Of a DNA stretch of 6,304 nucleotides, positions 1-6,304 are shown in pieces. The stretch lies in the NCBI GenBank assembly GCA_005789375.1, contig SXXZ01000359.1:1-6304 (forward strand), read 5' to 3'. The first letter of the stretch is position 1. Each line of letters starts with the position of its first letter. Source of the stretch: Verrucomicrobiales bacterium (GTDB lineage: Bacteria > Verrucomicrobiota > Verrucomicrobiae > Limisphaerales > UBA9464). The position numbers were made by a program, and so were the translations under genes. The notes under the pieces were generated by a model. That model did no database searches and was not told the origin of the DNA. It saw nothing but the letters and a program-made list of their open reading frames with translations.

Positions 1-1312
1 CAACGTGATCCATCAGGAAGTGCTCAGCGCTCGGGGCAGCGCCTTGCACAGCCAGCGAGCCGCCGGAGAGAAGCATTCCGAATTCCTAGCCAGCACCGAT
101 AACTGGTTCCGGCCCACGACCCTGCGGGTGGGCCCCGACGGGGCGTTGTATGTCGCCGACATGTACCGTTTCATCCTCGAGCATCCGGAGTGGATTTCCC
201 CGGAGATGCAGGCTCGGGTGAATCAGCGAGCGGGCGACGATCGTGGACGCATCTACCGCATCTCCCCTCGCGGTGCCGTGCGGCGTCCGGTGCCGAAGCT
301 GGGCCTTCTGGACACAGCGGGGCTGGTCGCGGCCATGGATTCCCCCAATGGCTGGCAGCGGGACTCGGTTCAAAGACTTCTGGTTCAACGAGGTGACGCA
401 AGCGCCGCCGCCGGCCTGCGCGGGTTCATGTCGCCCGACCACCGCCCGCAAGTTCGGGTGCAGGCCTTGGCCACCTTGGGTTTGCTGAAAGGGGGCCTCG
501 ATGCAGCGACGGTGATCACGGCCCTAGCCGACCCACATCCGGGAGTCCGACGCCAAGCCTTGGAGCAATCGGAACGGTTGGCATCCAGTCACCCGGAGGT
601 CTTCCCGGCAGTTCTCGCGCTGGCGAGGGATCCGGAGGCCTCGGTGCGATTGCAGGCGGCCTTCACGTTGGGGCAATGGCCCGCGGAGCAGGCCGAACCG
701 GTCTTGCGCGAACTGGCCACCCGGGATGGCGGCGATGAACTCATCCTCACGGCGATCCAGACCTCTTTGCGACCGGACAGTGCGCTGTTCACCGCATTAA
801 AGTCAGGCCAGAAGCCCGCGCCCGCGGCGACGACCCCCGTTCTGAAACCGAGTTCGGTCGATCGAGCGCAGGTCATCGCGCAGTACACCGCCAGCACCGC
901 GTTACTGAAGGGCGACCCCCAACGAGGCCACGGTGCTTTCACAAGCCTGTGTGCCGGATGTCATCGCCTGCGGGGCGAAGGCCAGGAGGTGGGCCCCGAT
1001 CTCGGCATGGTTGCTGGCAAACCCTTGGACTGGATGCTCCTGGCCATCCTGGATCCCAGTCAGGCTGTTGAGGCCCGCTACCGCGCTTGGACCCTGCAAC
1101 TCACCGATGGGGAATCCCTCACCGGACTCATCGCGGCCGAGACGGCCAACAATTTGGTGATGCGGTATGCCGGCACCAGCGAGCAACCCATCCTGCGTTC
1201 GGCCATTCGCAGCATCACCGCCCAGTCCGCCTCCCTCATGCCCGCTGGTTTCGAGTCGGCATTGAAGCCTCAGGAGTTCGTCGACTTGTTGGCCTGGATC
1301 CGAGGCGAGTGA
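1..1312 (+). CDS. PVC-type CxxCH heme-binding dehydrogenase-like protein with HEAT repeats, C-terminal part (5' truncated)
   Basis: This is the 3' end of a larger gene. The frame is open to the left edge (codon AAC at 2-4), so the GTG at 5 is probably internal. Numbering residues from that GTG, residues 1-90 look like the last blades of a glucose/sorbosone-dehydrogenase-like beta-propeller (GPDGALYVADMYR at 43-55, then GRIYRI at 81-86). Residues about 103-260 are HEAT-like helical repeats (for example DPHPGVRRQALEQ and DPEASVRLQAAF). An Ala/Pro-rich linker (about 267-285) leads to a cytochrome c-like domain with the heme motif CAGCH at 316-320 (bases 950-964), followed by GPDL at 330-333 and LMPAGFES at 411-418. 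M412 is a likely distal heme ligand, by inference. This order matches the Pirellula/Verrucomicrobium-type heme proteins (TIGR02604/TIGR02603 types). Those are thought to be exported oxidoreductases passing electrons to the heme, with substrate unknown. The gene ends GAG TGA, 26 bp from the convergent neighbour. Confidence 0.9.
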   Translation, partial: NVIHQEVLSARGSALHSQRAAGEKHSEFLASTDNWFRPTTLRVGPDGALYVADMYRFILEHPEWISPEMQARVNQRAGDDRGRIYRISPRGAVRRPVPKLGLLDTAGLVAAMDSPNGWQRDSVQRLLVQRGDASAAAGLRGFMSPDHRPQVRVQALATLGLLKGGLDAATVITALADPHPGVRRQALEQSERLASSHPEVFPAVLALARDPEASVRLQAAFTLGQWPAEQAEPVLRELATRDGGDELILTAIQTSLRPDSALFTALKSGQKPAPAATTPVLKPSSVDRAQVIAQYTASTALLKGDPQRGHGAFTSLCAGCHRLRGEGQEVGPDLGMVAGKPLDWMLLAILDPSQAVEARYRAWTLQLTDGESLTGLIAAETANNLVMRYAGTSEQPILRSAIRSITAQSASLMPAGFESALKPQEFVDLLAWIRGE

Positions 1313-1338
1313 TCCGGTTCGTGGCCCGCTCGGGTGTC

Positions 1339-3681
1339 TCACTCCTGAAGGAAGCTCAACAGGCGGCGGGCTTCGGGGAGCAGGAAATGGAAGTCGGTGA
1401 AGGGTTCGAAGCCGATGTCTTGCCAGCGCACGTGGCCCTCGCCATCCACCAAGAAAACCCCGTGCAAGGCAGTGCCCTCGAAGTCGTCGTGAGCATGCCA
1501 TTTCTTGAAGGCCGCCAGCGTCGGGTCGGCCGCCAGAGGGAATGAAATCCGACCGTCCTTGCCGGCCTTTTCCCGCGTCTTGGCCAGGCCTTCGACGGTC
1601 TCGGTGCTAATGGCCAAGATATCGATCCCGGCCTTCTTAAACTCTTCGGTCCGGGGAGCGAGCAGGCGAAGTTGCTCGACACAATGCAGGCATCCGCCGC
1701 CCAGGTAGAAGACCAGCAGCACCGGGCGTCCGCGGAAATCGGCCAAGGTGATGGGCTTGCCGTCCGAGCCGGTGACCGCAAGGGGCGGGGCTGGCTGCGG
1801 GTTCCAGCGGAAAGATCCCAGCGAGTCGTGCGCGGGCCGGGTTCCGGAGTCGGTCGGATAGGTGGCCGCCGGTCGCCAGTCCGAGCCGGTGTCCGAAGCC
1901 TTGGCGGCGGCAATCACCGGGGCTAGACGGCGTACGATGGGGAGGTGGGTGTCCATCCGGGCGCTGAGACCCCGCAAGGTCGCGAAGGTCTTCAGGGCTT
2001 CATTGGTTTGGCCGGCCTTCCACTGGAGTTCGGTTTGCACGGCCAGCGGGTGCACTTGGTTGGCTGCGGCGTCCACGGCCTCTTTGGCCAGCTTCAAGGC
2101 CTGATTGGTGTTCCCGATTTGGAACCACATCGCGGCCAGACGTTCTTTGGAGACGGTCTTCAGGGCCTCCAGACGCTTGGGCAGGTCGTTGGTTTCGCCG
2201 GCGTGCACATTCAGACCCACGCGCAGTTCCTCGATGAAGTTTTCCAAGTTCTCCATGGGTTCTGTGGTGCGCTTCACGGCCTCCGCGATGGCCGAATCGA
2301 TTTCGCCGCGGCCTTTTTTATCGGCCTTGGCCTTGGCCTCGGCGGCATCCACATGGGCCCGACGTTCTTCGCGCAGCACTCGGATGGCCGCCTCGATGGA
2401 TTCGATTTGCTCCGAGACGCCCACGCGGTTGCCTTTTCCGAGATGGGCCAACCCGAGCAGGCGCGCCCGTCGGCCTTGCTCGTCGGCCAGAACGGTCGGT
2501 TCTAAATAGGGGGTCTGACTGAGTCGCAGGGCTTCGTCCCACAGTTCCCAGCGCAGCAGTGTCTCCATGAGGCGTCGGCGCCCGTGGGACCCGGTGCCCC
2601 GCTTGTCGTAGGCGATCCCGTTGGTCTGCTTGTCGAGGGTGTTGAAACCGGGATGCCGGGGCATCTCGATCATGTTGACGCACAAATCTACCGCTCGGCT
2701 CACCTGTCCGATGTAGTTGTAGGTTTGTACCAACCACTCGCTGTTGTGCGCGTAGTTGTGGATGTGGTCGGGCAACAAGCGGTCGGCCATCAACTGGCTG
2801 TTGTCTACGCGCACCGAAGCCTCCTGTTGCCACGCCATGTCGGGGTAGCGCTTGAGCTTGTTGAAGGTGTGCCCAGCCATGTGCCACTGATGGGCCACGC
2901 CCGGGGAGCTCTGGCCGGATTTCGAGGCTGAGGGAATCGCCCGGATGGCCGACTCGTCTTTCTCACCGTCCCAGAGGTGGATGCGGTAGTGGTGCGCCGG
3001 GTGCATGGGTTGCTGCGCGAAGACCTCCTTGAGAATGGATTCGACCGCTTGAGCGCTCCCGATGGGCCAACCCTTGTAGCTGCTGTCCCACACGTGAACT
3101 GCGAGGAAGGCCTTGGCCTCCACGTCTTCGGGAAACTCGAAGATGATGTTCTCGAGCGCGCGGGTGTAGTCGCGGCGGCGGTCCTTCTCGTCGCGCTTCG
3201 GGTCCTTGTGGAACTCGGCCAAGGACTCGATCCAGAGTTTCTCGCGGCGATGGACGGTTCCCTTGCGGCGGTCGGCCTCCTTGATGAATCCGGCCGCGCG
3301 GGTGGCGTTGTTGGCGTTGGCCATGGCCATACCCCAGTAGGCCATGGCGCAGTTCGTATCGTGGAAGGCCGACTCGCGGAAGGAACGCTCGGATTCCAAG
3401 TACCAGAACCCGTGCAACTGGCCCACGCCTTGCAGGAAAAACTTTCGGGCTACGTCGTTGGTGGTGGTGATGTCGAAGTGGATCTCCGGCATTCCCGACA
3501 TGAGCCGGGCATGTTGGCGCAGGCCCTCGTTGAAGATCTGCCCGTGCATGGAGTGGCCCGGATCCACCGTCATGGCGTCGTCGGGCGCGGCCTTGGTTGG
3601 GTCGCCGTCATGGGCCAACCCGGAGAGGATTCCGCCGAGGAGGAAGACTCCCAGCCACAGAGAACGCCCGAGACATAGCAT
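1339..3681 (-). CDS. Secreted TPR-repeat protein with His-rich motifs and C-terminal redoxin (thioredoxin-fold) domain
   Basis: The product is 780 residues. The ATG at 3681 is the first in-frame ATG after an in-frame TAG (3691-3693); no Shine-Dalgarno sequence is visible. Residues 1-23 form a signal peptide (hydrophobic LWLGVFLLGGIL, likely cleavage after GLA). Residues 43-61 carry HSMHGQIFNEG and following residues, then come TPR-like helices (FFLQGVGQLHGFWYLESERSF at 81-101 in part, CAMAYWGMAMAN at 111-122). A His-dense stretch spans 226-312 (HPAHH, HQWHMAGH, DHIHNYAHN). A charged, possibly coiled-coil section follows at about 425-490, then more TPR-like repeats at about 515-570. Residues about 620-775 form an AhpC/TSA-like redoxin domain with a CLHC motif at 664-667 and FPLAADP at 714-720. 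I recall the same N-terminal motifs in planctomycetal and verrucomicrobial TPR/redoxin proteins of unknown role. It probably acts outside the cytoplasm in thiol-disulfide or metal chemistry, but this is inference. It is the last gene of the apparent minus-strand operon. Confidence 0.88.
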   Translation of the reverse strand: MLCLGRSLWLGVFLLGGILSGLAHDGDPTKAAPDDAMTVDPGHSMHGQIFNEGLRQHARLMSGMPEIHFDITTTNDVARKFFLQGVGQLHGFWYLESERSFRESAFHDTNCAMAYWGMAMANANNATRAAGFIKEADRRKGTVHRREKLWIESLAEFHKDPKRDEKDRRRDYTRALENIIFEFPEDVEAKAFLAVHVWDSSYKGWPIGSAQAVESILKEVFAQQPMHPAHHYRIHLWDGEKDESAIRAIPSASKSGQSSPGVAHQWHMAGHTFNKLKRYPDMAWQQEASVRVDNSQLMADRLLPDHIHNYAHNSEWLVQTYNYIGQVSRAVDLCVNMIEMPRHPGFNTLDKQTNGIAYDKRGTGSHGRRRLMETLLRWELWDEALRLSQTPYLEPTVLADEQGRRARLLGLAHLGKGNRVGVSEQIESIEAAIRVLREERRAHVDAAEAKAKADKKGRGEIDSAIAEAVKRTTEPMENLENFIEELRVGLNVHAGETNDLPKRLEALKTVSKERLAAMWFQIGNTNQALKLAKEAVDAAANQVHPLAVQTELQWKAGQTNEALKTFATLRGLSARMDTHLPIVRRLAPVIAAAKASDTGSDWRPAATYPTDSGTRPAHDSLGSFRWNPQPAPPLAVTGSDGKPITLADFRGRPVLLVFYLGGGCLHCVEQLRLLAPRTEEFKKAGIDILAISTETVEGLAKTREKAGKDGRISFPLAADPTLAAFKKWHAHDDFEGTALHGVFLVDGEGHVRWQDIGFEPFTDFHFLLPEARRLLSFLQE

Positions 3682-3735
3682 GGCCAGAGGCTAACCGTGA
3701 GACGCCGGGGGCCAAGAGGGATCTTGTAGCTCCGA

Positions 3736-5121
3736 CTAACGATTTTCGCGCAAGCAGTAGAGGCGCGAGGCGGTGCGGATGAAGAGTCGGTCCCCGGCGA
3801 TGGCAGGAGTGGCCATGCACAATTCGCCCAAGGCATTGACCCGCTCCAACTGGTAGGGGTCCCTACTATTGACCACATAAGTGTCGCCGTCTTCGCTGAG
3901 GCAGAAGACCCGCCCGCGGTAGGCCCAGGGTGAGGCGGTGAAGCCGGCCGTTCCGTCGACCTTGATCCGCTGCTTGCCGTAGAGTTCCCGGCCGGATCGA
4001 GCATCGCGGCAGCTCAGAAAACCGAAATCCCACAACACATAGAATCGGCCGTCGTAAGCCAAGGGTGACGGATTGTACGGGGCAGCGTTGGCTTCCATCC
4101 AGGCGATGGTGGCGCTTTCCCGGGCTCCTTCCGCCAGGGTGAGATCGCCGACTCCGCCGGGGCGAATGGCGTAGACGGGCTTGTTGAGCTTGAGGTTGTC
4201 ACCGACGTACCCCGCGCCGACATACAGCAACCCCTCGGCCTCGAACGGGGTGGGGATGACGATCGTCGAGGGTCCTTGCAGTTGCCACAGCACCTTGCCT
4301 GTCAGGTCGTAGCTGCGGATTTGAGTGCGGCCCGGAACCACCAGTTCGGTGCGCTTGGGGTTTTTCCAGAGGTAGGGGGTGCTGAAGTTGCTGGGTTCAT
4401 CGCGCGGGACTTGCCACAGGATCTTGCCTGTCTTGGCGTCAAAGGCGCTCAAGGTCGAAGCCTCTTCGTTGTCGTTCACCACATACACCCGTCCCTCGTG
4501 CAAGACCGGGGAAGCGGAGGTGCCCCATCCGTAGCGCATCTTGTGGGGTTGCAGCGGTTGCGACCAAACCACTTTGCCTTGGAGATCGAGGCAGAACAGC
4601 CCCACCGATCCAAACAGCACGTACACGTGCTTGCCGTCGGTGACCGGGGTCTCGGAGGCATAGCTATTCTTGAGGTGGATGGGCGTGGTCGGAACCGCTC
4701 CGTGAAGCTCGGTGCTCCAGAGGGTCTTGCCGGAGTCGCGGTCGAGGCACAGGGCCATCCAGCGTTGGCGCTGCTTCGGGGGTTCCGGGCGGTCGCCGCC
4801 GAAATACAGACCCTTCTTCGGAGCCTCCAGTTCTCCCTCGCTCACTGCCGTGGTGAGGAACACCCGTTTTCCCCACACGATCGGCGAAGACCACCCGCGT
4901 CCGGGAACCTCTGCACGCCAGGCAACATTCGTTTCCGGGCCCCAGACCAAGGGCAGCCGATCCGAGGTGCCGACTCCGCGGCTTTCAGCCCCGCGGAATT
5001 GCGGCCAGTTGGCCTGGGCGGTTGCGTTCTGCGCCAGCGCGAAGGTGAGCGCCAGAGCGACGCCAGCAGCCAGCCATCGCTGCCCGATTCGCATTCCCCA
5101 CACGCCGACGTCTGTCTTCAT
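3736..5121 (-). CDS. Secreted PQQ-like beta-propeller repeat protein
   Basis: The product is 461 residues. The first ATG is at 5121, just after an in-frame TAG at 5131-5133. A second start at Met10 (5092-5094) would give a more standard signal peptide (basic RIGQR, hydrophobic LAAGVALALTFALA, cleavage after TAQA near residue 37). Mature protein begins with NWPQFRGAESRGVG, the usual opening of this family. Blade signatures of the PQQ_2/WD-like type follow: CLDRDSGKTLW (125-135), CLDLQGKVVW (177-186), FDAKTGKILW (227-236), YDLTGKVLW (271-279), CRDARSGREL (371-380) and CLSEDGDTYVV (407-417). About seven or eight blades fit the length. The insert EAPKKGLYFGGDRPEP (99-114) is also seen, from memory, in planctomycetal relatives. 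I see no heme motif and no evidence for true quinone binding, so an enzymatic role is uncertain; it may be a structural or ligand-binding propeller. It sits 73 bp after the DUF1501 gene and 54 bp before the TPR/redoxin gene, probably cotranscribed. Confidence 0.9.
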   Translation of the reverse strand: MKTDVGVWGMRIGQRWLAAGVALALTFALAQNATAQANWPQFRGAESRGVGTSDRLPLVWGPETNVAWRAEVPGRGWSSPIVWGKRVFLTTAVSEGELEAPKKGLYFGGDRPEPPKQRQRWMALCLDRDSGKTLWSTELHGAVPTTPIHLKNSYASETPVTDGKHVYVLFGSVGLFCLDLQGKVVWSQPLQPHKMRYGWGTSASPVLHEGRVYVVNDNEEASTLSAFDAKTGKILWQVPRDEPSNFSTPYLWKNPKRTELVVPGRTQIRSYDLTGKVLWQLQGPSTIVIPTPFEAEGLLYVGAGYVGDNLKLNKPVYAIRPGGVGDLTLAEGARESATIAWMEANAAPYNPSPLAYDGRFYVLWDFGFLSCRDARSGRELYGKQRIKVDGTAGFTASPWAYRGRVFCLSEDGDTYVVNSRDPYQLERVNALGELCMATPAIAGDRLFIRTASRLYCLRENR

Positions 5122-5159
5122 CCGCCTTGGCTAACGATCTCTGTGAAGGGAGGCAACTT

Positions 5160-5180
5160 CCATCGGCTAAAGCACGATGG
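5160..5180 (-). other. Intercistronic stem-loop between DUF1501 and beta-propeller genes
   Basis: A perfect 6-bp inverted repeat (CCATCG, 9-base spacer, CGATGG) lies 14 bp after the DUF1501 stop. Two more GC pairs can form inside the spacer around a four-base loop, with one bulged base. On the minus strand it is not followed by a U-run, so it is unlikely to be a strong intrinsic terminator. It could be an mRNA-stabilising or attenuating hairpin between the two cistrons, or chance. The rest of the 73-bp gap (5122-5194) shows no convincing promoter or ribosome binding site; AAGGCGG lies directly against the ATG at 5121, too close to be a normal Shine-Dalgarno sequence. Confidence 0.35.
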
Positions 5181-5194
5181 GTTTCAGGTCCGGC

Positions 5195-6304
5195 CTACGC
5201 CAAAACTGGGCGCACCACTTCGCCGGAGACGTCGGTGAGGCGGAAGTCGCGGCCGGCGTGGCGGTAGGTGAGGCGTTCGTGGTCGAAGCCCAGCAGGTGG
5301 AGCATGGTGGCGTGCAAGTCGTGGACGCTCACGGGGTTCTCGACCGCGCGGAACCCGAACTCGTCGGTGGCGCCATGAGCCACGCCGCCCCGGACGCCGC
5401 CGCCCGCCAGCCAGACGCTGAAGCCGTAGTGGTTGTGGTCGCGGCCCAGCTTAGACTTACCGCTGTCGCCGAGTTCCACCGAGGGCGTGCGCCCGAACTC
5501 GCCGCCCCAGAGGATGAGCGTGTCGTCGAAGAGGCCGCGCTGTTTGAGGTCGGTGATGAAGGCGGCGATGGGGCCATCAATCTCGGCGGCGTTCTTCCGG
5601 TGATTGGCCTCAATGTTGTCGTGATGGTCCCAGGGTTGCCCGGCTCCGTGCCACAACTGCACCACCCGGACTCCGCGCTCGAGCAACCGCCGGGCGATGA
5701 GCGTCTGCCGGCCGTGCACGGTGTCACCGTACATGGCCCGGACGGAGGCCGGTTCGCGGGACAAATCGAAGGCGTCGCTGGCTTCCATTTGCATGCGGAA
5801 GGCCAGCTCGAACGATTCGATGCGCGCCTCCAGTCGAGGATCCGATCCGTGGTCGCTCCGGTGGGCGGCATTGAGCGAGGCCAGAAGATCCAGCTGCCGG
5901 CGTTGCATGCCCGGGGTGGCGTGCGGGCTGCGGATATTCTCGATGAGCCGCTCCACCTCGCGGTGCTGCGGATCGACGAAGGTTCCCTGGAACACGCCGG
6001 GTAGGAAGGCCGATTGCCAGTTCTCGGAGTCCTTGATGGGCAAGCCGCCGGGGCATAGCGAGACGAAGCCCGGCAAGTTCTGGTTCTCGGTACCGAGCCC
6101 ATACAGCGCCCAGGATCCGAAGCTGGGCCGTGGCTGCACGCTGTCGCCGCAATTCATGAGCATGAGCGAAGGCTCGTGATTGGGCACTTGCGCATGCATG
6201 GAGCGGATGACGGCGATGTCGTCGGCATGGGCGGCGGTGCGGGCGAAGAGTTCGCTGATTTCTAAACCGCTTTGCCCGTAGCGCGAGAACTGGAAGGGCG
6301 AGGG
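5195..6304 (-). CDS. DUF1501 family protein (5' truncated at window edge)
   Basis: The frame is open through the right edge, giving 369 visible residues. The Met at 6197-6199 is internal: the 35 residues before it (starting PSPFQFSRYGQSG) are the conserved DUF1501 stretch that precedes the IRSMHA and NHEPS motifs. Later hallmarks, in visible numbering, are WDHHDN (225-230), WGGEFGRTP (266-274), GRDHNHYGF (287-295), AGGG (300-303), GATDEFGFR (311-319) and HDLHATMLHLLG (328-339). The end TDVSGEVV and following residues is also typical. About 100 N-terminal residues, normally including a Tat-type signal, lie outside the window. DUF1501 proteins resemble the alkaline phosphatase/sulfatase superfamily and are thought to be exported. 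In planctomycetes and verrucomicrobia they usually follow a DUF1549/DUF1553 cytochrome gene, which I would expect just beyond 6304. The substrate is unknown. This is the first visible gene of the minus-strand set. Confidence 0.93.
   Translation of the reverse strand, partial: PSPFQFSRYGQSGLEISELFARTAAHADDIAVIRSMHAQVPNHEPSLMLMNCGDSVQPRPSFGSWALYGLGTENQNLPGFVSLCPGGLPIKDSENWQSAFLPGVFQGTFVDPQHREVERLIENIRSPHATPGMQRRQLDLLASLNAAHRSDHGSDPRLEARIESFELAFRMQMEASDAFDLSREPASVRAMYGDTVHGRQTLIARRLLERGVRVVQLWHGAGQPWDHHDNIEANHRKNAAEIDGPIAAFITDLKQRGLFDDTLILWGGEFGRTPSVELGDSGKSKLGRDHNHYGFSVWLAGGGVRGGVAHGATDEFGFRAVENPVSVHDLHATMLHLLGFDHERLTYRHAGRDFRLTDVSGEVVRPVLA

Noticed and set aside
5..7. GTG as the true start of the heme-protein gene
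   Set aside because: The translated region begins inside a conserved propeller segment with no signal peptide, and the frame continues to the window edge, so the gene is truncated rather than short.
902..1501. A 199-codon minus-strand frame bridging the ends of two convergent genes
   Set aside because: It overlaps the heme-domain coding sequence and the end of the redoxin domain in the wrong frame, with Arg/Pro/Gly-rich content and no motif.
2977..3678. A 233-codon open frame on the plus strand
   Set aside because: It is antisense to the TPR/redoxin gene and resembles no family; a shadow of the GC-rich codon pattern.
3713..3726. Small inverted repeat CAAGA-GGGA-TCTTG between the propeller and TPR/redoxin genes
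   Set aside because: Only a 5-bp stem with AT-containing pairs and no U-run; too weak to call a terminator or an operator.
4276..5238. A 320-codon open frame on the plus strand
   Set aside because: It lies antisense across the well-supported beta-propeller gene, its translation has no recognisable motif, and long antisense frames are expected in GC-rich coding DNA.
5177..6004. A 275-codon open frame on the plus strand
   Set aside because: It is antisense to the DUF1501 gene, whose conserved motifs fix the true frame; the predicted protein is low-complexity Val/Ala/Gly-rich.
5329..6102. A 257-codon minus-strand frame inside the DUF1501 gene
   Set aside because: It is a same-strand frame shadow, rich in Ser/Arg/Pro/Ala, while the other frame carries all DUF1501 motifs.

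Overview
The window is a GC-rich bacterial segment holding four protein genes and almost no non-coding DNA. All four families are typical of Verrucomicrobiota and Planctomycetota: a Pirellula/Verrucomicrobium-type CxxCH heme protein with HEAT repeats, a DUF1501 protein, a PQQ-like beta-propeller beginning with a WPQFRG-type motif, and a large TPR protein ending in a redoxin domain. I favour a verrucomicrobial or planctomycetal genome. This rests on remembered family composition, not on a database search, and I cannot choose firmly between the two phyla.

Layout. Positions 1-1312 (+) hold the C-terminal part of a heme-binding dehydrogenase-like protein; its start lies left of the window. After a 26-bp gap, three genes lie on the minus strand, transcribed right to left: a DUF1501 protein (5195-6304, N-terminus cut by the right edge), a secreted beta-propeller protein (3736-5121), and a secreted TPR/redoxin protein (1339-3681). 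The minus-strand genes are separated by 73 and 54 bp, so they plausibly form one transcription unit. The plus-strand gene converges on them. The reading frames are clean, with no frameshifts or internal stops. I saw no RNA genes, mobile elements or CRISPR arrays.

Function. Two of the gene products carry clear signal peptides (the DUF1501 and heme proteins lack their N-termini here), and the four families are generally exported. The set therefore looks like an extracytoplasmic module: a sugar-dehydrogenase-like cytochrome, an alkaline-phosphatase-superfamily-like DUF1501 protein, a propeller scaffold or enzyme, and a TPR protein with a CxxC thioredoxin-fold tail. No substrate can be read from the sequence. 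The least explained protein is the TPR/redoxin one. It has dense conserved-looking histidine motifs and a CLHC active site in a peroxiredoxin-like domain that lacks the usual peroxidatic motif.
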